From CBDVBD01 sp965372135 (lineage in GTDB: Bacteria; Electryoneota; RPQS01; CBDVBD01), in contig CBDVBD010000022.1 in the NCBI GenBank assembly GCA_965372135.1, forward strand, positions 1 through 30,799: a stretch of DNA of 30,799 nt. The letters are read 5' to 3'. The position numbers were made by a program, and so were the translations under genes. Below, piece by piece: positions 16,544 to 25,382 of the stretch. Within the stretch, counting starts at the first letter, position 1. Each line of letters starts with the position of its first letter. Below the pieces are notes generated by a model, which was given only the letters and a program-made list of their open reading frames with translations, ran no database searches and was not told the origin of the DNA.

Positions 16544-17242
16544 ATGACAAAAACTCCTCCGAATTTCGGTCGGCGAATCCTCTGGTTGTCACTATTTGCC
16601 ATCGCTATGGCGTACTTGGAATCGGCGGTGGTGGTCTATTTGCGGGTAATATATTATCCGGAAGGTTTCCAATTTCCCTTAGAAGCCATCACAGGAACCA
16701 CCCTGTGGATCGAAGTTGGTCGTGAAGCTGCCACCGTTGTGATGCTAATTATTGTGGGGATACTGATTGCGGTAACCGGTCCCGGACGATTTGCGGTAGT
16801 TTGCTTCACCTTCGGAGTTTGGGATATCTTTTACTATATCTGGCTGTGGATATTCATCGGCTGGCCCCCGTCACTTATGACCTGGGATCTCCTGTTTTTG
16901 ATTCCCTTACCGTGGATCGGGCAGGTCATCACGCCCATATTGGTATCCGTGTGTTTGATCACCGCCGGATTGATCATTCTCTATCACGAATCTCACAATC
17001 GCAGGTTTCACCCGCCGTGGTGGGCGTGGTGGTTCGAAATCATCTGCGGGTTGCTCATCATCGCAGCCTTCCTTGGAAATACTTTAACTGTCATTTCCCA
17101 ATCGGTTCCGGAATCCTTCCCCTGGCTGATGTTCCTGTTGGGATTGGTCGGCGGCATGGTGCTATTTCTAACAATGTTTCGACAACCGCGTTATTTTCAA
17201 CCCATTAATAATACAGGTCACGAACATGGTCACACAAACTAA
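16544..17242 (+). CDS. Conserved integral membrane protein, unknown function
   Basis: A protein of 232 residues with about six membrane segments. Residues conserved-looking for a family seen across uncultured bacteria include AYLESAVVVYLRVIYYPEGF, WIEVGREAAT and FGVWDIFYYIWLW; charged residues inside the membrane (Glu of YLES, EVGRE, WD) suggest a transport or enzymatic site. No named family is recognised. The ATG at 16544 begins MTKTPPNFGRR just before the first hydrophobic segment; there is no Shine-Dalgarno motif. The frame is open back to 16355 but that part would encode the structured leader. The 3' end overlaps the next gene by 17 bases, implying coupled translation. Confidence 0.7.
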   Translation: MTKTPPNFGRRILWLSLFAIAMAYLESAVVVYLRVIYYPEGFQFPLEAITGTTLWIEVGREAATVVMLIIVGILIAVTGPGRFAVVCFTFGVWDIFYYIWLWIFIGWPPSLMTWDLLFLIPLPWIGQVITPILVSVCLITAGLIILYHESHNRRFHPPWWAWWFEIICGLLIIAAFLGNTLTVISQSVPESFPWLMFLLGLVGGMVLFLTMFRQPRYFQPINNTGHEHGHTN

Positions 17243-18053
17243 GACGCTAAAAACATCCTGCACTGCAGCAGTGATTGCATTGTTCCTGATTATCAGCAAT
17301 TCCTGGGCATTGGATACCGTATTGCTGAAAAACGGCAAAGTGATCCAGGGCGCCATCATCCGCCTCGATTCCCTGTCGTTGATTATCTCGCCCTGGGAAG
17401 ATCGCCACGCCTTGTTCCCCCGAGGTGACGTTTATACCAAAGACGAAGTCCACACCGTCACCTTCGACGGCACTATTCCATCATTTTCGTCCTCTGTGGG
17501 GGAAAAGGAATTGTACATTGGTCGCGGCATCTGGGAACTCTCCACCGGGATAAGTTTTCGATCTATTGACCCTGAGCAGGGAAGCAGCACCACATACCTA
17601 AACATCCCCATCCGTGCCGGTTATTTCCTGGTACGCGATCTATCCGCCGAATTGGAAATCATGGCATCTCAACCCAAAGGGGGAGATATGGGATATTTAG
17701 CTACTGCCAGTGCCCTGCTGCACCCTAAAATCAAGTTGTTCAATCCGGCTCCTTGGATGCGTGGATTCTTGTTGTTGGGATTCGGGTTCGGCACCGGACT
17801 CCCCCAAGGGAGCACCGTGCTCGCTACGGATACTGACCCCTTGAACATCGTCCAGGGCGGGGTGGGAGTGAAAATGGGAGAAGAGCGCGTCGCTTTGCGA
17901 TTAGAGTACCGTTTTACATCACTTTTTGGACGGCGGGAAACTTACCAGAGCGATGATGAATCAGGAGAATATTACGCCTATCGCGTCGAAGAAACACAAT
18001 CCGACCTCTTCCATACTGTCCTATTGGGCTTTTCGGTGTTTCTTGGACGATAA
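17226..18053 (+). CDS. Predicted outer-membrane beta-barrel protein with small N-terminal domain
   Basis: A protein of 275 residues. A signal peptide (hydrophobic core AAVIALFLIISNSWA) is followed by DTVLLKNGKVIQGAIIRLD, a small beta domain often found in FCB secreted proteins, and from about residue 95 alternating strands such as GIWELSTGISFRS, YLNIPIRAGYFLV and VALRLEYRFTSLFG typical of an eight-stranded barrel, ending FHTVLLGFSVFLGR. Function unknown. AGG lies eight bases before the ATG, which is inside the end of the preceding gene. The next gene, a metalloprotease, starts 35 bases later. Confidence 0.65.
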   Translation: MVTQTKTLKTSCTAAVIALFLIISNSWALDTVLLKNGKVIQGAIIRLDSLSLIISPWEDRHALFPRGDVYTKDEVHTVTFDGTIPSFSSSVGEKELYIGRGIWELSTGISFRSIDPEQGSSTTYLNIPIRAGYFLVRDLSAELEIMASQPKGGDMGYLATASALLHPKIKLFNPAPWMRGFLLLGFGFGTGLPQGSTVLATDTDPLNIVQGGVGVKMGEERVALRLEYRFTSLFGRRETYQSDDESGEYYAYRVEETQSDLFHTVLLGFSVFLGR

Positions 18054-18088
18054 TAATTATCTAATAAACTTCTTAAACGGGATAAATT

Positions 18089-21082
18089 ATGAAAAACATA
18101 TTGTTGGTACTTCTGATAGCGATATCATGCACCCTGTCCTGGGCGATGGTCGCCCACCATCAGGACCTACCTAAGCTGCCGGAACTACGGTCCGCTGAAC
18201 CGGGAATCCACAAGTCAACCACGAACTGGGACGCATTCGTAACTACCACCGCACCGGGATGGACGGCGCTGTGGGCGTCGGATTCCGATATTCCCTGGGC
18301 TGCCATGGGACCACCGGTTCCTATTAGCACCAGAATTAGCCATAGTGCTGTCGCATTGGAAGTAGGGGAGAGGTTCCTGCGCGAAAATATCGAACTACTG
18401 GGTATTACGGACAACCAATGGCTGTCCGGGAATCCGAAACTGGTTAAAAACCTCTGGATGATACCATTCCGCGAAACCTATCATGAAATTCCGGTCTTTG
18501 GCGGACGGATTGATCTCAGAATTACTTCATCGGGACAATTGATTGCGTTTTTCTCAAACACCCATCCTGAAATCAACCTTTCGACCACCCCCGCATTATC
18601 GATATCTGCCTGTATGTCGTCGCTGCGTTCCTGGCGGCAGTTCCCACCTGATCTTGAACTGGAAGAATCCGCAATGGAAATCCTGCCTACGGAAAATCAA
18701 ACATTCCTGTGCTGGCGTCTGGATATTCGCGGCAATGAACCTCACCAGCGTTGGACTGCATGGGTGGACGCCCACACCGGAATCCTGCGCGCTGCCGTAT
18801 CCCGAGTTGCCACCGATGACGTCATCGGTCATGTGGAAGGAGAAGCCCTGCCCCACTACTGGGACGATCCCCCAATGGGGTACGATTTCCCCCATGAAAA
18901 CATCCGGGTTGACAACCTCTTGACCGTATCCGACACCATGGGCAATTGGGAAATCACCGTGCCTGGATCAGCCCCGTTTGATATCTATTCCCAACTATCG
19001 GGACCATATGTAGATGTGGATTACGCCGATGGCCCTGATGCCAGCCATGACACCTCCGCCTCATCGCCCCATGACTGGACTTGGGATGATTCCAACGCCC
19101 GTACTGACGAACGCAACTTATACCACCACACGAACTTAGTACACGATTATTATAAAGTCCTGGACCCGGATTTCACCGGGATGGATTATCCGGTACCGGC
19201 GGTCTGCCAGCATGGGAATCATTACGAGAACGCCTTCTGGAACGGCTATGGAACCTACTACGGCGGCGGAGGCAACCAATTCCGCAATTTCGCCCTGTTC
19301 TGCGACGTAATATACCATGAATTTACCCACGGCGTGACCGATCAAATCTATCCCCCGGGCTACCTGCCATACATTGATCAATCGGGCGCCATGAACGAAG
19401 CCTGGTCGGATTATTTCGCCTGCACCATCACCGATGAGCCCCTGGTGGGCGAGGGGGGGTTGTATCAGTCGGGGCAGGCATACATGCGCAACCTTGACAA
19501 CACCTTGCGTTATCCGGAAAACTGGCAGGGCGAAGTCCATGCCGACGGTCGCATCATCGGCGGTGCCTTCTGGGACCTTCGGGAACGGGTCGGCGCGGAA
19601 ATATCCGACGACCTTATCCACTTCACCAAATACGGCTTAGCCGAGGAATTCCTTGCCTATTTCATCGACATGTTGTTCGTGGATGATGACGACGGCAATA
19701 TCGCCAACGGGTCTCCGCACAGCATCGAACTATACGAAGCCTTCGGCATCCACGGCATCGGTCCCGGCATTGTCCCTCAGCTAAAAATCGCTAATCACTA
19801 TTTCGACGATGATGAAACCTCCCCCAGCAGCGGAAATGGCAACGGTTTCCTGGAAGCCGGCGAAATTATCGAACTCTGGTTGAGAATCGAAAACGAAGGA
19901 ATGCTGTATCCGCCGCCCGCCCAAGACGTCACCGTACAACTGAGTTCGTTGCATGGTGACCTGGAAGTGATGCAGGGAAACGCGAACATCGGCGATCTGC
20001 CCTTTGGACAGTCCCGCTGGATTTCCACCCCTGTGACATTTCATGTATCCGGCTCCAATCAAGGCGGTTTCGCCAATCTCCTGGTTACGTTATCTGCCAA
20101 CGGCGGGGAAGTCACGGAACAGGACACCATGGAAATCATGTTGGGAATCCCCACCGTACTGCTTGCCGATGACGACGGCGGACATCCTTACCAATCATAC
20201 TTTGAAAACGCCCTGCGTACCGCAGACCGTACTTATGTGTATCGCAATGTAACCTCCGGTATCGATCCCGACGACCTTGCCCTGCACCCGGTGGTCATCT
20301 GGTTCTGTGGGGATCAGAGTTCCCAAACTGTGACTGCAGACGACCAATCCACGCTAACCAACCACCTGGAATCCGGAGGACGGTTGATTCTGACCGGTCA
20401 GAATATTGGTGAGGATATTTCCCAAACCGGCTTCTTCCAAAACGTCCTGGGTGTGATACACACCGACGACACGCTGCATAATATTGTCTTAGACGGCTTA
20501 GACGGCGATATCATTGGGAACAATCGATGGTTGTTGTTGGCAGGCGCCGCTGGAGCGCAAAACCAGAACTCCCCCTCAGGAACCCAAGCCGGTTCCAATG
20601 CCGTTGAATTCTTCCATTACCGCGATAATCCCGACAACCGTGCCGGTGCTGTCCGTCGCGAAGACCCTAACGGCTACCGCACCATCTACTTCTCCTTTGG
20701 CTTGGAAGGGATTTCCGGATTGGGAGGATCAACTCCGCTGCCCGACCTGCTGGAATCCTGCTTGGATTGGCTGGCAGAAGGCTTATCGGCACCCGATGAC
20801 CAGGAAATTGTCACTCCGTTGTCCTGGTCTTTAGAATCCCCGTATCCCAATCCGTTCAATCCAACAGTAACACTTGAATTCTCTGTCCCCCGCGTGTCGA
20901 ACGGTACTATCGCCATATACAACATCCTGGGGCAGAAAGTAGCCCTGTTGGATCGAGGACCTTGGATGTCCGGAACTCGCCGGGTCCTGTGGAATGCCGG
21001 TAACTTCCCATCCGGCATCTATTTCGTGCGTCTGGAATGCCCAGAGATTAAACTTGTCCGAAAAATGATGTTAATTAAATAA
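18089..21082 (+). CDS. Secreted M36/M4-like zinc metalloprotease with T9SS sorting domain
   Basis: A protein of 997 residues with a signal peptide (MKNILLVLLIAISCTLSWA). An FTP-type propeptide covers about 75-240. The gluzincin site is HEFTH (His410, Glu411, His414) with the third zinc ligand Glu437 in NEAWSD; EVHADGRIIGGAFWDLRE (His484) is the C-terminal catalytic region in a form closer to bacterial fungalysins (M36) than to thermolysin. A CARDB-like adhesion domain (about 565-690) and a glutamine-amidotransferase-like flavodoxin domain (about 695-860, TVLLADDDGG, GGRLILTGQNIGED) follow. The last 85 residues are a T9SS type A domain with YPNPFNP at 919. GGGA upstream supports the start. Likely exported extracellular protease activated by propeptide loss. 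Confidence 0.9.
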   Translation: MKNILLVLLIAISCTLSWAMVAHHQDLPKLPELRSAEPGIHKSTTNWDAFVTTTAPGWTALWASDSDIPWAAMGPPVPISTRISHSAVALEVGERFLRENIELLGITDNQWLSGNPKLVKNLWMIPFRETYHEIPVFGGRIDLRITSSGQLIAFFSNTHPEINLSTTPALSISACMSSLRSWRQFPPDLELEESAMEILPTENQTFLCWRLDIRGNEPHQRWTAWVDAHTGILRAAVSRVATDDVIGHVEGEALPHYWDDPPMGYDFPHENIRVDNLLTVSDTMGNWEITVPGSAPFDIYSQLSGPYVDVDYADGPDASHDTSASSPHDWTWDDSNARTDERNLYHHTNLVHDYYKVLDPDFTGMDYPVPAVCQHGNHYENAFWNGYGTYYGGGGNQFRNFALFCDVIYHEFTHGVTDQIYPPGYLPYIDQSGAMNEAWSDYFACTITDEPLVGEGGLYQSGQAYMRNLDNTLRYPENWQGEVHADGRIIGGAFWDLRERVGAEISDDLIHFTKYGLAEEFLAYFIDMLFVDDDDGNIANGSPHSIELYEAFGIHGIGPGIVPQLKIANHYFDDDETSPSSGNGNGFLEAGEIIELWLRIENEGMLYPPPAQDVTVQLSSLHGDLEVMQGNANIGDLPFGQSRWISTPVTFHVSGSNQGGFANLLVTLSANGGEVTEQDTMEIMLGIPTVLLADDDGGHPYQSYFENALRTADRTYVYRNVTSGIDPDDLALHPVVIWFCGDQSSQTVTADDQSTLTNHLESGGRLILTGQNIGEDISQTGFFQNVLGVIHTDDTLHNIVLDGLDGDIIGNNRWLLLAGAAGAQNQNSPSGTQAGSNAVEFFHYRDNPDNRAGAVRREDPNGYRTIYFSFGLEGISGLGGSTPLPDLLESCLDWLAEGLSAPDDQEIVTPLSWSLESPYPNPFNPTVTLEFSVPRVSNGTIAIYNILGQKVALLDRGPWMSGTRRVLWNAGNFPSGIYFVRLECPEIKLVRKMMLIK

Positions 21083-21085
21083 AAG

Positions 21086-21111
21086 TAGGGGCGTTCAAAC
21101 GAACGCCCCTA
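21086..21111. terminator. Bidirectional terminator between convergent genes
   Basis: Perfect 11-bp stem TAGGGGCGTTC / GAACGCCCCTA with loop AAAC. On the minus strand it is followed by CTTTTATTTAATT, so it suits the lytic transglycosylase unit best; on the plus strand the tail is not T-rich. Confidence 0.75.
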
Positions 21112-21147
21112 AAGTAAACGTATCCATCTTCTACTGGTAGATAATTA

Positions 21148-21918
21148 TCAGCCCCGAATCTCCCGCTGAATCTGACTGTAATGATCCATCACCTTGTGGT
21201 AATACCGCTTGGGTAGGACTTCCCCCCGGGACAGCTTCCTCTGCACATTCCCGATCCCCACATTATACGCAATAATCGCCGTCCGAATATCCCCAAAATG
21301 CAGCAGCAGCCTGGTCAAATATGCCGCACCCAAAAACACGTTGGTTTCCTCGTCCATTAGATTTTGAGGACTAAATTCCAACCCCAACCGTTTCGCTAAC
21401 GATTCCGCGGTGGACGGCTTGATCTGCATCAATCCTTTCGCCCCGCTGAATCTACCGCTGCGATACCTGCCTTTAGCGGATGGGCGAAACCGGCTTTCCA
21501 CCTGGATAATCGACACGATCAGCAGCGGATCATATCCATACAACTTGCTTTGCTGGAGTATTATCGCCGCCAATTCCACCACTTCCTCCTCGGAAAACCG
21601 ATCCCCGGTCAGCATCTGAATTGCCCGGTAAGTCTCATCGGCTTTCCGCAATGTCTGAACCTCTATTTCCGATGCGAACAATTCGTCCTCCAACTGCAGC
21701 AAAGACAACCGAACCTCATCGACTTCCTGCCTGGTTTTCTCTAATCGTTGTTGGTTGAACGCCAACGACCAGTATTGCCATCCAAACATACCTATCAGCA
21801 GCACAACCACGATACTGGCATTAAATCTGGACAGCCAAAGTCCTTGCTTTAAGGAGAACAGTATTCCCCTTCCCATGGCGGAATTGATAAATTCCTTAAT
21901 CCATTTCCATAAACGCAT
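21148..21918 (-). CDS. Membrane-anchored lytic transglycosylase (SLT domain)
   Basis: A protein of 256 residues: one membrane segment at about 34-52, a coiled coil (about 55-100) and an SLT/MltC-type catalytic domain from 121 on. The catalytic Glu141 sits in IIQVESRF, followed by GAKGLMQIKPSTAE, NVFLGAAYL and AYNVGIGNV, all standard motifs. It cleaves peptidoglycan glycan strands to form 1,6-anhydro-muropeptides in the periplasm. Its first 23 bases overlap the end of the STAS gene, indicating translational coupling. Confidence 0.9.
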   Translation of the reverse strand: MRLWKWIKEFINSAMGRGILFSLKQGLWLSRFNASIVVVLLIGMFGWQYWSLAFNQQRLEKTRQEVDEVRLSLLQLEDELFASEIEVQTLRKADETYRAIQMLTGDRFSEEEVVELAAIILQQSKLYGYDPLLIVSIIQVESRFRPSAKGRYRSGRFSGAKGLMQIKPSTAESLAKRLGLEFSPQNLMDEETNVFLGAAYLTRLLLHFGDIRTAIIAYNVGIGNVQRKLSRGEVLPKRYYHKVMDHYSQIQREIRG

Positions 21919-22753
21919 TTTGCGGTATCCAGCCTTCCGTTCCTGTCATGGTTCGTACCTGAACCCTTGCCCCTAAATGTGACAAGACCATCACCGAATC
22001 CCCCACTGCCACCGAATCGACAACCTGCCCTCCGGGAAGCATTTCTTCTTCCAATGCCCATTTCTTGGATCGCACTACCATCACCATTCCCGAGTCCAAT
22101 TCCATCTCTTCTAAGGTCAACGTAAAGAAACCAATCGCCTCTAACGGTGCTAAACGTTCCCGTAACTCCTCAGCCTGGCGATGATACTTAGACCGTGCTG
22201 ATTCCAAAAGAAAAATCTGCCGTTGTAATTCGTTAATCTCCAAATTCAATTCCACCAATTGCTGTGATTGCAGACCGATCAAATTCTTCAAGCTGATATA
22301 CCACCCCACCATTGCTACCAAAAAAAATATCAATACAAACGTTGATACCCGAAGTCCGGTACGCCGGAAGAAATATATCCCCATCCAACGCAGGGTGCTC
22401 ATCAACCGTTCCCGATCCCAAAACCTCCCCGGCAGATGGATGTTAAATATAACACTGACCCCCAATGCATCGAATCGCGTCTTAATCACCGGTCCCATGT
22501 TGATAATCTTAATATCCCCTTCTTGTTCCCGGAACCTTTCCAGCAGCCATTTCAACTGCCCGATCGCCTCATCGGAAATATATTCCAAATCCCGGAAATT
22601 AAGGATCACATCTATCTTATTGGCAGCCAAAAACCCTTCCAAGGTATGAAGCAATTCGTCAGAATAGGGGGCGCTGAGGTCGCCGGCGATATCGATCACA
22701 TTCCCACGTCCCAATTCCCGCACCTCGATGCGGAATCGTTCCTTCTCTTCCAT
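21896..22753 (-). CDS. STAS - transmembrane - coiled-coil - SH3-like protein
   Basis: A protein of 285 residues. The ATG at 22751-22753 has AAGGAG six bases upstream. Residues 1-115 are a STAS domain (anti-sigma-antagonist fold): IDVILNFRDLEYISDEAIGQL aligns with the SpoIIAA segment that ends in DSSGLG. The phospho-acceptor Ser is replaced by Glu62 (S60-D61-E62-A63). A membrane segment lies at 137-153, a coiled coil at about 160-203 and a bacterial SH3-like domain at about 222-285 (GDSVMVLSHLGARVQVRTM, GTEGWIP), which should face the periplasm and may bind cell wall. The overlapping downstream gene is a lytic transglycosylase. Inference: a cytoplasmic protein-binding module linked across the membrane to wall remodelling. 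Confidence 0.8.
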   Translation of the reverse strand: MEEKERFRIEVRELGRGNVIDIAGDLSAPYSDELLHTLEGFLAANKIDVILNFRDLEYISDEAIGQLKWLLERFREQEGDIKIINMGPVIKTRFDALGVSVIFNIHLPGRFWDRERLMSTLRWMGIYFFRRTGLRVSTFVLIFFLVAMVGWYISLKNLIGLQSQQLVELNLEINELQRQIFLLESARSKYHRQAEELRERLAPLEAIGFFTLTLEEMELDSGMVMVVRSKKWALEEEMLPGGQVVDSVAVGDSVMVLSHLGARVQVRTMTGTEGWIPQNAFMEMD

Positions 22754-23117
22754 GGTCAACTCCTTGTTCCGGTGGTTGGAAAAATATAGCATCCTATTCT
22801 TATAAATGCAAGGATTTTCATCAGATTATCGGGCTATGGATTACCTACTACATTGTATGCTGATAATGTATACATTTAATGCATATTTTGCATTTGCCAT
22901 CACTCACTTGCATAACGGTAAGGTATTGTCATTTAATAATTGATTGTGATTATTAAGTATACAACCGACTTTAAGCTGGCATGAGGATTGCTTTTTCTAT
23001 AATATCTTAGATACTGGATTCTAATACTGCTGCCTCGATCAGCAAGCAGGTAAAGTATGTATAATCGATAACTCTAAACGGACATTACCTGCGTTACATT
23101 CTGAAGGGGTCACGAGT
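22754..23117. other. Intergenic region, 364 bp, upstream of the C25 gene
   Basis: AT-rich. It contains the palindrome AATGTATACATT (22865-22876), the sigma54-like promoter at 22977-22992 and a leader of about 115 bases. No gene is seen. Confidence 0.6.
22977..22992 (+). promoter_or_regulatory. Sigma54-like -24/-12 promoter of the C25 gene
   Basis: TGGCATGAGGATTGCT fits TGGCAC-N5-TTGCW with one mismatch and exact spacing. A TATAAT at 22998-23003 has no good -35 box at 17 bases, so a sigma70 reading is weaker. The upstream palindrome could be an activator site. Whether this organism has RpoN is not shown here. Confidence 0.5.
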
Positions 23118-25253
23118 ATGACTGGAATTATCAAAGGCGTCACAATCACCCTGTTTCTCATCGCTGCATCCATCACTATTGTCGTCGCTTCTCAACCTGA
23201 ATCGATGTCCGATCCGTTGCCGGTATCAGTATCGTTACAGGAAATCAACGACTCATCCTACCGGATGACATTGACCTGTCCGGACTCACCGCTGCAATAT
23301 CTGGAACGAAACAACCAACGCAGAGTGTGGCTGGAGTACCAAAACGAAGGCATTACCACCGAGGAAGGAAAAGCCGCACTGCCGCTGATCACTAAGTGGA
23401 TCGCAATCCCGCCCGGAACCCAACTGGAAGCGAATATCATCAGCCAAAACACCCAAACCTTTGATAATGTCACCCTTGTGCCCGTTGTGGAAGATGTCGA
23501 TGATCCCTTGACCCGAGACTGGATCGATGATCAAGCCTTTTTGCAGACGGACGCTGCCTACCCACCCCAATCTATCACCATCGGCGAAGGGATGCGTCTG
23601 CGAAACCTATGGCTGGTGCCGGTTACTGTAGCCCCTGCCAGGTATTATCCCCGGGATCGACGTTTAGAAATTGACCACAACGTTGAAATCGAATTAACGC
23701 TGCAAGGCGGTCAATTCCGCGATCCGATCCTGGTGCAGGGTCCCTTGGTGGAATCCTTCCATAAGCTCTACCAAGCCGTCGTTGCCAATTATCACCTGTT
23801 GAATATCGACCAAGAACCGGTGCGCGGAACCTATCTGATCATCTGCCCGGCAAACCAAAACATAGTCGATGACCTGGAACCTTTAGCCGATTGGAAACAT
23901 CGCAAAGGCTATCCGGTGGTTCTTGCCACAACCGGTGAAACCGGAACCACTATTTCCTCAATCCGAAATTATATCAGAAATGCCTATGAAACCTGGGAAC
24001 TCCCTCCGGAATTCGTGTGCTTAGTTGGTGATCCTACCAGTTCGATCATAATCCCCACCAGCAGCAGCCAATACGACCACTACTACAGCATGATGGACTG
24101 GGATAACCTGGCGGACGTATTCGTTGGTCGCCTGTCTGTCACCACTATCAACGAATTGCGCACCATCGTCAACAAGATCCTGCACTACGAGATGGAACCC
24201 TACATGAATCAGACCGAATGGTACCAACGCGCACTGATGGTTGCCGGCAGCGGATCGGGGATTTCGCCGATACACACCAAACGATCCATCCGGTACAAGC
24301 TAATGCAAAACGGATACGTGCAGGTCGATACCATGTGGTACACTATGAGCGGATCCATCACCGTTGCCATTGCCAATGGATTCAATAATGGTATCACGTA
24401 TCTTAACTATCGCGGCTACATGGGGATGAGCGGTTGCGACAACAATGACACTAATAACCTGTCCAATGGATTTATGATGCCCGTAGTCGTGACCTTAACC
24501 TGTGCCACAGGGACCTTTAATTCAGGGACATGTTTGACGGAGGGATTCCTGAGAGCCGGTACACCCACCACTCCAAAAGGAGGGATCGCAGCCATCGGCA
24601 CCGCCACCGCCGGTACCCACACTCGATACAATAACTGCATGGATGTAGCGATCTATGGTGGGTTATTCGATGAGGGTATGGCGCACTTGGGCGAAGGATT
24701 AGTACGAGGGAAATTGGAGCTTGCAAGGAATTATCCGGGAAACGGCACCGCCACCAACCACATGTACTGGAACAACTTGATGGGTGACCCGGGATTGGTG
24801 GTATGGAAGGGCATACCGATAGAATTAACCGTAGAACACGACGACACCATTGCCTTAGGCACAAACGCATTCCATATCAGCGTGGTTGACGAAGAAGAAA
24901 ATCCGGTGGAAAGCGCTTATGTCTGCCTATGGCAGGAAGACCAGATTTTATACGAATTAGGTTATACAGACCGGAACGGCGAAATCGAGCTCAATTGCGG
25001 TGATGCCCTGATTGGCGATTTCTTTGTCACCGTCACCAAACCCGGATACATCCCACACTTAGGTGAAACCGAAGTAGCCACCACGTCCCAAGCTGCCGGA
25101 ATATCATCACGTGATTTTCCAAAACACCGAGTTGTCCAGCGGCATGTACTTCTTCAGCCTGAGCACCCCGGAATTCCACTCCATCCGCAAGATGGTCTTG
25201 TTACGTTAACCTTATGCAGCCGGTGGATGACAACCAATGCATTTATAACATGA
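23118..25253 (+). CDS. Gingipain-family (C25) secreted protein, C-terminus frameshifted
   Basis: A protein of 711 residues as read, with a signal peptide (IIKGVTITLFLIAASITIVVA). The C25 propeptide-like part covers about 30-235, then the caspase-like fold (TYLIICPANQNIVDDLEPLADWKHRKGYPV, EFVCLVGDP, DVFVGRLSV). The nucleophile region VVVTLTCATGTF (Cys462) is kept; the NYxGHG motif reads NYRGYMG, with Tyr434 where the catalytic His is expected. An Ig-like domain follows (about 575-660). The last 50 or so residues are out of the original frame: the sorting-domain tail is readable in the +1 frame (25093-25209). The start is ATG at 23118 with GGGGTCACGAGT before it. Possibly non-proteolytic; secretion through T9SS would fail without the tail. 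Confidence 0.75.
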   Translation: MTGIIKGVTITLFLIAASITIVVASQPESMSDPLPVSVSLQEINDSSYRMTLTCPDSPLQYLERNNQRRVWLEYQNEGITTEEGKAALPLITKWIAIPPGTQLEANIISQNTQTFDNVTLVPVVEDVDDPLTRDWIDDQAFLQTDAAYPPQSITIGEGMRLRNLWLVPVTVAPARYYPRDRRLEIDHNVEIELTLQGGQFRDPILVQGPLVESFHKLYQAVVANYHLLNIDQEPVRGTYLIICPANQNIVDDLEPLADWKHRKGYPVVLATTGETGTTISSIRNYIRNAYETWELPPEFVCLVGDPTSSIIIPTSSSQYDHYYSMMDWDNLADVFVGRLSVTTINELRTIVNKILHYEMEPYMNQTEWYQRALMVAGSGSGISPIHTKRSIRYKLMQNGYVQVDTMWYTMSGSITVAIANGFNNGITYLNYRGYMGMSGCDNNDTNNLSNGFMMPVVVTLTCATGTFNSGTCLTEGFLRAGTPTTPKGGIAAIGTATAGTHTRYNNCMDVAIYGGLFDEGMAHLGEGLVRGKLELARNYPGNGTATNHMYWNNLMGDPGLVVWKGIPIELTVEHDDTIALGTNAFHISVVDEEENPVESAYVCLWQEDQILYELGYTDRNGEIELNCGDALIGDFFVTVTKPGYIPHLGETEVATTSQAAGISSRDFPKHRVVQRHVLLQPEHPGIPLHPQDGLVTLTLCSRWMTTNAFIT
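25093..25209 (+). pseudogene. Out-of-frame remnant of a T9SS sorting domain
   Basis: In the +1 frame relative to the C25 gene this stretch reads EYHHVIFQNTELSSGMYFF and ends SIRKMVLLR with TAA at 25207-25209. It matches the end of the subtilase tail (GYHQISWNAGTLSSGLYF). The YPNPFNP half is absent, so a deletion plus frameshift has joined the Ig-like domain to the last third of the sorting domain. Confidence 0.8.
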
Positions 25254-25292
25254 AATGTACGTTGCCTCCACCGGCTGCTGAACTTAGTTACC

Positions 25293-25344
25293 TTTGGAGT
25301 GCGTAGGCTTGCCTGCGCTTTACAATGCGGTAGCTTGCTACCGC
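25293..25344. repeat. Double-hairpin intergenic repeat, copy 2
   Basis: TTTGGAGTGCGTAGG, CTTGCCTGCGCTTT, then GCGGTAGCTTGCTACCGC. Same order as 9126-9198. The change A-to-T in GCGG(A/T)AGC is matched by the compensating change in the opposite arm, so the stem is conserved. Confidence 0.75.
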
Positions 25345-25356
25345 AAGCCGAATAAG

Positions 25357-25378
25357 GTCAGGTTTTCCTAAACCTGAC
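25357..25378. repeat. REP-like palindromic element, copy 3
   Basis: Perfect 9-bp arms GTCAGGTTT (25357-25365) and AAACCTGAC (25370-25378), loop TCCT. Confidence 0.65.
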
Positions 25379-25382
25379 GTTT

